This document shows, piece after piece, positions 39,848-46,186 of a stretch of DNA of 48,846 nucleotides (positions are counted from its first letter, which is position 1; each line of letters starts with the position of its first letter). The notes beneath the pieces were generated by a model that worked only from the letters and a program-made list of their open reading frames with translations, ran no database searches and had not been told where the DNA came from. The position numbers and the translations under genes were made by a program. The stretch covers positions 1 to 48,846 of the forward strand of contig URMZ01000011.1 of the NCBI GenBank assembly GCA_900549025.1, written 5' to 3'. This stretch comes from an uncultured Collinsella sp. GTDB taxonomy: Bacteria > Actinomycetota > Coriobacteriia > Coriobacteriales > Coriobacteriaceae.

Positions 39848-41206
39848 ATGGCAGCAACTGAGCAGCTGTTCAACGTTCGTGAGCGCAAGCGCTTTGAACG
39901 TCACGACATTTGGGAGCGCATCGCCGAGAACGGCACGATTTCCGCCGCCGTCATGGTCTTCGCCGCCATCGCCGCCGTCATTTGCGCCAATACCGATGCC
40001 TACGAGGCCATCCATCACTTTTTGGAGACCCCGCTGTATGTGGGTCTGGGCAACCTTACGGCCGGTCTCACCGTTGAGCTTTTCGTCAACGACTTTCTCA
40101 TGGCGATTTTCTTTTTGTTGGTGGGTATTGAGCTTAAGTACGAGATGACGGTCGGCGAGCTCAAGAATCCGCGTCAGGCCATGCTTCCCATGCTGGCGGC
40201 CGTGGGTGGCGTCGTCGTTCCCGCCTGCATCTACCTGATCTTTAACCATGCCGGCGCTCACAACGGTTGGGCCATCCCCATGGCAACCGATATTGCCTTC
40301 GCACTGGGCGTGCTGTCGCTTTTGGGCAATCGCGTGCCCAACGGCGTGCGCGTGTTCTTCTCGACGCTCGCCATCGCCGACGACCTCATCTCTATCGCCG
40401 CCATCGCCATCTTCTACGGTCAGAGCCCCAATCCGTTTTGGTTGGGCGCCGCCGCGCTTGTGACCTGCGCGCTCGTGTGGCTCAACAAGACGCAGCATTA
40501 CCGCCTCGCCCCGTATTCGGTACTGGGCCTGCTGTTGTGGTTCTGCATGTTCAAGAGCGGTGTACATGCCACGCTCGCCGGCGTCATCCTGGCCTTTACC
40601 ATTCCGGCCAAGTGCGGCGTCAAGCTCGATAGCCTCACCGATTGGTTGGGCGAGTGCCTGCCGCTGCTCGATGACCGCTACGACGACGAGGCACACATCC
40701 TGGGCCAGCATGACTTTACCGTCTCGACCACCAGGGTCGAGCGCGTCATGCACCGCGTGACCCCGCCGCTCATCCGCATGGAGCGTCTGATCTCCACGCC
40801 GGTCAACTTTGTGATTCTGCCGATCTTTGCGTTCGTGAACGCACAGGTTCGCCTAGTGGGTGTGGATATGAGCACGCTGCTCACCGACCCGGTGACGCTC
40901 GGCGTGTACTTTGGCATGCTGCTGGGCAAGCCGATCGGCATCTTTGGCATGACGTTTGCCTTGGTCAAGCTCAAGGCCTGCGAGCTGCCGCACAATGTCA
41001 ACTGGCACATGATTGCCGGTGTGGGCATTCTGGGCGGTATCGGCTTTACCATGTCGATTCTCATCAGCGGCCTCGCCTTCCCGACGGCCCAGTTTGAGGT
41101 TCTGGCTGCCAAGGCCGCCATCCTTGCCGGTTCGGTCACCGCTGCCGTGCTCGGCATGATTTACATGAGCGTGGTCTGCAAACACCCCGCGCCCAAGGGC
41201 GAGTAA
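39848..41206 (+). CDS. nhaA: Na+/H+ antiporter NhaA
   Basis: A 452-residue, roughly 12-span antiporter. The diagnostic segments are FFLLVGIELKYEMTVGEL, PMATDIAFALGVLSLLGNRVP and LAIADDLISIAAIAIFY, with the paired aspartates that bind Na+ in IADDL. It exchanges external protons for internal sodium and protects against salt and alkaline stress. The C-terminal region PIGIFGMTFALVKL and GIGFTMSILISGLAF are also typical. The N-terminal 30 residues are charged and longer than in E. coli. GAAAGGAGCCGCCC gives a clear start. Confidence 0.95.
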   Translation: MAATEQLFNVRERKRFERHDIWERIAENGTISAAVMVFAAIAAVICANTDAYEAIHHFLETPLYVGLGNLTAGLTVELFVNDFLMAIFFLLVGIELKYEMTVGELKNPRQAMLPMLAAVGGVVVPACIYLIFNHAGAHNGWAIPMATDIAFALGVLSLLGNRVPNGVRVFFSTLAIADDLISIAAIAIFYGQSPNPFWLGAAALVTCALVWLNKTQHYRLAPYSVLGLLLWFCMFKSGVHATLAGVILAFTIPAKCGVKLDSLTDWLGECLPLLDDRYDDEAHILGQHDFTVSTTRVERVMHRVTPPLIRMERLISTPVNFVILPIFAFVNAQVRLVGVDMSTLLTDPVTLGVYFGMLLGKPIGIFGMTFALVKLKACELPHNVNWHMIAGVGILGGIGFTMSILISGLAFPTAQFEVLAAKAAILAGSVTAAVLGMIYMSVVCKHPAPKGE

Positions 41207-41223
41207 GGGCACATACAAGTTTG

Positions 41224-41261
41224 AAAACGCCGCCTGTGAACACCATCACAGGCGGCGTTTT
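41224..41261 (+). terminator. Intrinsic terminator after nhaA
   Basis: AAAACGCCGCCTGTG (41224-41238) and CACAGGCGGCGTTTT (41247-41261) are perfect complements with an eight-base loop; the right arm ends in TTTT. The next palindrome begins on its last base. Confidence 0.92.
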
Positions 41262-41429
41262 AGTCATTGGGGACGTTCTTAAACGACTAGTTGTTGGGGA
41301 CAGTCTTCCCAGATGGCATGTGGCACTTGGGGACAGTCCCCAAGTGTCGGCAGTTTGGGACGGTCCTTTTCGGTCGCTCGCGAAGAGTGTCCCTCTCGAC
41401 TAGTCGTTTAAGAACGTCCCCAATGACTA
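41261..41429. repeat. 169-bp composite palindrome with perfect 31-bp arms
   Basis: Arms 41261-41291 and 41399-41429 are exact reverse complements over 31 bp; the left arm begins TAGTCATTGGGGACGTTCTT. The 107-bp centre contains a perfect 23-bp palindrome, CACTTGGGGAC-A-GTCCCCAAGTG (41324-41346), plus more GGGAC and GTCCC words. Partial copies are at 16977-17019 and 19159-19207. It lies between the convergent nhaA and the 84-residue gene, 3 bp from the latter's stop codon. Confidence 0.92.
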
Positions 41430-41432
41430 GGT

Positions 41433-41687
41433 TTATTCCACGGTGCCGTAGACGGCGCCCCAGCCGTGGGCGGCCAAGGCTGAGTTGAGTTGGTCGCAAA
41501 GTGACTGGCGGTCGTAATAGCCGGGCGGTAGCAGGTTGACGATCTCCATGAGATCGGGCGCCAGATCCAAGATTTCGGCCTGTACGATCAGATCCAGGCG
41601 GTCGATGGCGTGGCGGTCGTAAAACAGTCCGTCGACCAGGCGCTGCAGGTCGCCGAATTCCTCGGCCCTAAACGAACCGTACTCCAT
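41433..41687 (-). CDS. Small conserved protein of unknown function
   Basis: An 84-residue acidic protein with AAGGAGG seven bases before ATG 41687. It shows amphipathic helices (FGDLQRLVDGLFYDRHAIDRLDLIVQAEILDLAP) and no membrane span or cysteine. I do not recognise a family. Good ribosome site and composition support that it is real. Divergent from the aminotransferase gene. Confidence 0.7.
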   Translation of the reverse strand: MEYGSFRAEEFGDLQRLVDGLFYDRHAIDRLDLIVQAEILDLAPDLMEIVNLLPPGYYDRQSLCDQLNSALAAHGWGAVYGTVE

Positions 41688-41769
41688 AGTGCCTCCTTGG
41701 GCGCTTCACGCCGGCATGCGCGGCGATTCGTAATTCATTGCGATGGACTTAATCTATCACGGCTTCATA

Positions 41770-41812
41770 ACGTTGCGACGGTGGCGGTCTATACTTAGAA
41801 GAATTGCAACGT
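41770..41812 (+). promoter_or_regulatory. Predicted promoter region of the aminotransferase gene
   Basis: TATACT at 41790-41795 is the likely -10 box. It lies inside an inverted pair ACGTTGC (41770-41776) / GCAACGT (41806-41812) that might be an operator spanning the transcript start. The -35 hexamer is poor. Confidence 0.45.
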
Positions 41813-41836
41813 ACCGCTTCGTGAAAGGTCGCACCC

Positions 41837-43141
41837 ATGCAGACGATCTACCAGAAGATGGAAACCACCGAACTCGATGCCGCCATCGAGGCGCTCAAGG
41901 CCGAGGTCGCCGAGGTCAAGGCCAAGGGCCTGGCGCTCGACATGGCCCGCGGCAAGCCGTCGCCCTCCCAGGTGGACATCTCTCGACCCATGCTCGATAT
42001 CCTCAATGCCGATGCCGATCTGCACGACGGCAATGTCGACTGCTCCAACTACGGCTGCTTTGAGGGCATTCCCTCGGCACGCAAGCTGGCGGGGGAGTTC
42101 CTGGGTTGCCCCGCCGAGCAGACGCTCGTGCTGGGTTCGTCGAGCTTGCTGATCGAGCACGATATCGCCGGTATGTTCTGGCGTTGCGGCTCGTGTGGTA
42201 GCGATCCTTGGGAGGCTTACGAGGCAGCGCACGACGGCAAGAAGGTCAAGTTCCTGTGCCCGGTTCCCGGCTACGATCGCCACTTTGGCATTACCGCCGA
42301 CTTGGGTATCGAGAACGTTCCCGTCGCGATGACCGACAACGGCCCCGACATGGACGAGGTCGAGCGCCTCGTCGCCGCCGACGATTCCATCAAGGGCATC
42401 TGGTGCGTGCCCAAGTATTCCAACCCCACGGGCATCACCTTTAGCGAGGACACTGTGCGCCGTCTGGTCGAGATGCCCACGGCCGCGCCCGATTTCCGCA
42501 TCTTCTGGGACAACGCCTACTGCGTGCACGACCTGTACGACGAGACCGACGAGCTCGCCAACATTTTCGACCTCGCTCGCGCGGCGGGCATCGAGGACCG
42601 CGTGGTGGCCTTTGCCTCGACGTCCAAGATCACCTTCCCGGGCGCCGGTATCGGCTTTATCGGTGCGAGCCCCGCGGTTATCGCGGAGTTCTCCAAGCGC
42701 CTGAAGGCCGGCCTCATCAGCGCCGATAAGCTCAACCAACTGCGCCACGTGCGTTTCCTTCCCACCATCGAGGCGGTCAAGGAGCACATGAAAAAGCATG
42801 CTGAGTTTTTGCGTCCGCGCTTTGAGGCCGTTGAGCGCAAGCTCACCGAGGGCCTGGGCGATACGGGTTGCGCTACCTGGACGCATCCTCGCGGCGGCTA
42901 CTTTGTGAGCTTCGATGGTCCCGAGGGCTCGGCCCAAAAGGTCGCCGCGCTTTGTGCCGACCTGGGCGTCAAGCTCACGCCGGCCGGTGCTACCTGGCCC
43001 TATGGCAAGGATCCGCGCGATACCAACATCCGCATCGCGCCGAGCTATCCCACGGTCGAGGACCTGGAGGCCGCGCTCGATGTGCTGGTGCTGGCCGTCA
43101 AGCTCGTCGCTGCCGAGCTTGCGCGTGCCGAGCGCGCCTAA
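41837..43141 (+). CDS. Aspartate aminotransferase, type Ic (MocR-like aminotransferase family)
   Basis: A 434-residue fold-type I PLP enzyme. The N-terminal MARGKPSPSQVDISRPML, the substrate segment DCSNYGCFEGIPSARKL, CVPKYSNPTGITFS, the aspartate/tyrosine region FWDNAYCVHDLYDE, the Schiff-base lysine in FASTSKITFPGAGIGFIG and the C-terminal APSYPTVEDLEAAL match the family described for Corynebacterium AspT. It likely interconverts aspartate and oxaloacetate with glutamate; another amino donor is possible. GTGAAAGGTCGCACCC precedes the ATG. Confidence 0.87.
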   Translation: MQTIYQKMETTELDAAIEALKAEVAEVKAKGLALDMARGKPSPSQVDISRPMLDILNADADLHDGNVDCSNYGCFEGIPSARKLAGEFLGCPAEQTLVLGSSSLLIEHDIAGMFWRCGSCGSDPWEAYEAAHDGKKVKFLCPVPGYDRHFGITADLGIENVPVAMTDNGPDMDEVERLVAADDSIKGIWCVPKYSNPTGITFSEDTVRRLVEMPTAAPDFRIFWDNAYCVHDLYDETDELANIFDLARAAGIEDRVVAFASTSKITFPGAGIGFIGASPAVIAEFSKRLKAGLISADKLNQLRHVRFLPTIEAVKEHMKKHAEFLRPRFEAVERKLTEGLGDTGCATWTHPRGGYFVSFDGPEGSAQKVAALCADLGVKLTPAGATWPYGKDPRDTNIRIAPSYPTVEDLEAALDVLVLAVKLVAAELARAERA

Positions 43142-43192
43142 CGCGCGGCTTCCCGTACTATCCGCACTTTCGATACGTAAAGGAGCGTATAC

Positions 43193-43507
43193 ATGGATTT
43201 GGGTATTTCCACCAACCCCACGCCAGAGCTCTACACCATTAAGGTAACCGGCGAGATCGATATCTCTAACGCCGATAGCCTGCGCAATGCCATCGACCTG
43301 GCGCTCGAGCAGCCCACTGAGGCCGTTGAGCTCGATTTTGCCCAGGTGAGCTACATCGATTCGACGGGCATTGGCGTGCTTGTGGGCGCCGCGCACCACG
43401 CAGTCGACCACGGCAAGCGCTTTAGCTGCGCCAATGTGCAGCCTCCGGTGATGCGCGTGGTTCAGCTGTTGGGTGTCGACCAGGAGATTTCGATCACCGC
43501 TGCATAA
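43193..43507 (+). CDS. STAS-domain anti-sigma factor antagonist
   Basis: A 104-residue single STAS domain. The conserved phosphorylation site is Ser57 in YIDSTGIGVLVG, and VTGEIDISNADSLRNAID is the usual N-terminal pattern. SpoIIAA/RsbV-like proteins release a sigma factor by binding its anti-sigma kinase when unphosphorylated. No anti-sigma kinase or sigma gene is beside it, so its partners must be elsewhere. AAAGGAGCGTATAC precedes the ATG. Confidence 0.93.
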   Translation: MDLGISTNPTPELYTIKVTGEIDISNADSLRNAIDLALEQPTEAVELDFAQVSYIDSTGIGVLVGAAHHAVDHGKRFSCANVQPPVMRVVQLLGVDQEISITAA

Positions 43508-43551
43508 CCTTTGCCCTCAAAAGGGCGTGCCGTTTGGCATATGTTTGTGAT

Positions 43552-43585
43552 GCGCTCGGACGTTTTGGCGTCCGGGCGCTATACT
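43552..43585 (+). promoter_or_regulatory. Palindrome abutting a -10 box upstream of tatA/B
   Basis: GCGCTCGGACG (43552-43562) and CGTCCGGGCGC (43569-43579) form an 11-bp stem with one mismatch, and TATACT follows at once (43580-43585). The stem occupies the -35 zone, so it may be an operator, or a leftover terminator stem of the STAS gene. Confidence 0.5.
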
Positions 43586-43660
43586 TGACCGAATGAATAG
43601 ACGAGTTCCGGCCGAATGGCGCGGTGCGGGCTCGACTCACATCGAGCCTTGGAGGTATGT

Positions 43661-44239
43661 GTGTTTGGTATTGGAGAGGGTGAGCTCGCGATCATCGTGG
43701 TCTTCGGCTTTTTGCTGTTTGGCCCGGATAAGCTCCCGCAGATGGGCCGTACGATCGGCCGTGCCATCCGTCAGTTCCGCGAGACGCAGGAAAAGATGAC
43801 GGCCGTTGTTCAGTCCGAGATCATCGATCCGGTAAGCGAGGCCGCTTCGGCACCGGTCAAGCCCAAGAAGACTGCCGTCGATGACGATTCCGATGCGGAC
43901 GAGGATGCCGCCGAGACGGCAGCGCCCGCCAAGAAGGAGACCTTTGCCGAGCGCCGTGCCCGTCTTGCTGCCGAGAAGGCCGCGAGCGAGGGTGCCGCCG
44001 AGGGCGAGGGTGCTGCTGAGGAGTCCGAGGCCGAGGGCGCCGAGCCTGCCACTGCCACCGTCGAGTCCGAGCCTGCTGCAGAGCCGGAGCCCGAGCCCGA
44101 GCCGGCAGAGCCCACGACGGCTGACCTCTACGCCCGTCGTCCCCGCAAGCGCAAGGCCGTCGTCGACCAGCTCGCCCGTGAGCTCGAGGCCGAGGACGAC
44201 GCCGCTGCCGCCGACGCCCCGAAGGGAGGCGATGAGTAA
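43661..44239 (+). CDS. Sec-independent translocase component TatA/TatB
   Basis: A 192-residue protein read from GTG 43661, with GGAGG five bases upstream. The start gives the classic N-terminus FGIGEGELAIIVVFGFLLFGPDKLPQMGR: a short external end, one membrane span, a hinge and an amphipathic helix. The tail (about 60-185) is long, acidic and Pro/Ala/Glu-rich, unusual for TatA and more like actinobacterial TatB. It forms the Tat pore or receptor with TatC. Its stop overlaps the tatC ATG by one base. Confidence 0.93.
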   Translation: MFGIGEGELAIIVVFGFLLFGPDKLPQMGRTIGRAIRQFRETQEKMTAVVQSEIIDPVSEAASAPVKPKKTAVDDDSDADEDAAETAAPAKKETFAERRARLAAEKAASEGAAEGEGAAEESEAEGAEPATATVESEPAAEPEPEPEPAEPTTADLYARRPRKRKAVVDQLARELEAEDDAAAADAPKGGDE

Positions 44240-45030
44240 TGCCTATCGGACCTGCGCGCATGCCGCTCTTCGATCACCTGGGCGAGCTCCGTCGCCGCCT
44301 GACCATCGTGGTCGTGTCGGTGTTTGCCGCCGCCATCGTGCTGTATTTCGCCACGCCCGTGGTGCTCGACATCCTGGAAGACCCCATCCGCTCCTTTGTG
44401 CCGGACGGTAAGTTCTACATCACCACCACGCTCGGCGGCTTTGGCCTGCGCTTCTCGCTGGCCATCAAGATGGCCGTGGTCATGTGCACGCCCATGATCA
44501 TCTGGCAGATTCTGGCATTTTTCCTGCCGGCACTGCGTCCCAACGAGCGCAAATGGGTCGTGCCCACGGTGCTCGCCTCGACGGTGCTGTTCTTCCTGGG
44601 CGCCATCTTCTGCTATTTCATCATCATCCCGGCGGGCTTTGAGTGGCTTATCGGCGAGACCTCGGCCGTCGCCACGGCGCTGCCCGACCTGGAGAACTAC
44701 GTCAACATGGAGCTGCTCTTTATGATCGGCTTTGGCGTGGCGTTTGAGCTGCCGCTCATCATCTTCTACCTGTCCGTCTTCCACATCGTGTCCTACGCGG
44801 CCTTCCGCGGCGCCTGGCGCTACGTGTACGTGGGCCTGCTTGTGGGCTCGGCTGTGATTACGCCCGACGGCTCGCCCGTTACGCTGGGCCTCATGTATGG
44901 TGCCCTGCTCTCGCTCTACGAGATTTCGCTCGCCATTGCCCGCGTGGTCATTACCGCGCGCGAGGGCAAGGAGGGCTTGTTTGTGAGCCGTCTGGACCTG
45001 TTCTCGGACGATGAGGACGACGAGGAGTAA
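44239..45030 (+). CDS. tatC: Sec-independent translocase component TatC
   Basis: A 263-residue six-span membrane protein that recognises twin-arginine signal peptides. MPLFDHLGELRRRLTIVVVS at the N-terminus, the ALRPNERKW loop, FGVAFELPLIIFYL and SAVITPDGSPVTLGLMYGALLSLYEISL are all hallmarks. The C-terminus is acidic. It is translationally coupled to the TatA/B gene (TAATG) and hypA starts 6 bp after its stop codon, so the three are very likely one operon. Confidence 0.97.
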   Translation: MPIGPARMPLFDHLGELRRRLTIVVVSVFAAAIVLYFATPVVLDILEDPIRSFVPDGKFYITTTLGGFGLRFSLAIKMAVVMCTPMIIWQILAFFLPALRPNERKWVVPTVLASTVLFFLGAIFCYFIIIPAGFEWLIGETSAVATALPDLENYVNMELLFMIGFGVAFELPLIIFYLSVFHIVSYAAFRGAWRYVYVGLLVGSAVITPDGSPVTLGLMYGALLSLYEISLAIARVVITAREGKEGLFVSRLDLFSDDEDDEE

Positions 45031-45036
45031 ATCGGT

Positions 45037-45393
45037 ATGCACGAGGTTGGCATTGTCAACGGCATACTCGATACAGTGATTCGCGCGGCGCGTGGGGCGG
45101 GGGCCTCGCGCGCCGTTTTGGTAACGCTGCGTATCGGGGATATGACCGAAGTTGTGCGCGAGGCGCTCGACTTTGCGTGGGAGACATTTCGCGATGAGGA
45201 CCCGCTCACGCGAGGCTGCGAGCTTGCCGTGGAGGAAGTCCATCCACAAAGCGAGTGTCTGGACTGCGGGGAGGTCTTTGAGCACGATCGCTTCCATTGC
45301 CGCTGTCCCCAATGTGGCGGCGCCAACGTGCGTCTGCTGCACGGCCGCGAGCTCGACATCGCAAGTATCGAAATCGAAACCCCCGACGATTAG
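45037..45393 (+). CDS. hypA: Hydrogenase/urease nickel incorporation protein HypA
   Basis: A 118-residue nickel metallochaperone of normal length. The N-terminal MHE is the nickel-binding site (the start codon and His2 are essential) and fixes the start. Cys74-X2-Cys77 and Cys90-X2-Cys93 form the structural zinc site. It delivers nickel to NiFe hydrogenase with HypB. Only 6 bp separate it from tatC. No hydrogenase, hypC, hypD, hypE or hypF gene is in the window. Confidence 0.95.
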   Translation: MHEVGIVNGILDTVIRAARGAGASRAVLVTLRIGDMTEVVREALDFAWETFRDEDPLTRGCELAVEEVHPQSECLDCGEVFEHDRFHCRCPQCGGANVRLLHGRELDIASIEIETPDD

Positions 45394-45448
45394 CCCGCTA
45401 GCCATCTGGTGATGGGGTATAAAGGGGCCAAAGTAAGGAGTGCCGAGT

Positions 45449-46132
45449 ATGGCTGAGAAAACGATTGATATCGCGTCGCCGATTCTGTCGCGCAACGAGC
45501 GCCTGGCAGATCAGCTGCGACAGCGATTTAAAGAGACAAACACCTATGTGATCAATGTGCTGTCGAGCCCCGGTTCGGGCAAGACCACCACGATCCTGGG
45601 CACCAACGAGCGCCTGCGCGACAAGGCTGGCCTGCGCTGTGCCGTCATCGAGGGCGATATTGCCTCGGATGTCGACGCCATCACCATGAAGGAAGCCGGC
45701 ATGCCCGCCATCCAGATCAACACGGGTGGCCTGTGCCACCTCGAGGGCAACATGATCATGGAGGCCGTTGACGCGTTCGACCAGGCCGTCGGTCTGGAGA
45801 ACATCGACGTCATCTTTATCGAAAACGTGGGCAACTTGGTCTGCCCGGTCGACTTTGACCTGGGTGAGAACCTGTCCATCATGATTCTCTCGGTGCCCGA
45901 GGGCGATGACAAGCCCATCAAGTACCCGGGCATCTTCCAACACGCCGGCGCGCAGCTGCTCAACAAGGTCGACGTGGCCCCGGCTTTCGATTTTGACATG
46001 GATAGGTATACTAGGACACTCGATGACCTCAATCCGCAGGCGCCGCGGTTTGCCGTGAGCGCGCGCAAGGGCGAGGGCATGGATGCCTGGTGCGATTGGC
46101 TCATCGGGCAGATCGAGCAAGCAAGGGCGTAA
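45449..46132 (+). CDS. hypB: Hydrogenase nickel incorporation GTPase HypB
   Basis: A 227-residue SIMIBI GTPase. The P-loop is SSPGSGKTTTIL (39-50), the metal-binding Cys96-His97 lies in NTGGLCHLEGNMI, and FIENVGNLVCPVDFDLG and LLNKVDVAP provide the Asp/switch and guanine-specificity motifs. The N-terminal high-affinity CXXCGC nickel site of E. coli HypB and the His-rich stretch of others are both absent. ATG 45449 has AAGGAG eight bases upstream. It acts with HypA encoded 55 bp upstream. Confidence 0.95.
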   Translation: MAEKTIDIASPILSRNERLADQLRQRFKETNTYVINVLSSPGSGKTTTILGTNERLRDKAGLRCAVIEGDIASDVDAITMKEAGMPAIQINTGGLCHLEGNMIMEAVDAFDQAVGLENIDVIFIENVGNLVCPVDFDLGENLSIMILSVPEGDDKPIKYPGIFQHAGAQLLNKVDVAPAFDFDMDRYTRTLDDLNPQAPRFAVSARKGEGMDAWCDWLIGQIEQARA

Positions 46133-46186
46133 ATCGGCCGCCATACGGGCGGGCGTAGCCGCAGAGACACGAGATAGGAGCCTCTT

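Noticed and set aside
38621..40753. 710-residue open frame on the minus strand across ppaC and nhaA
   Set aside because: It spans a strong terminator and two complete plus-strand genes; composition is that of an antisense frame.
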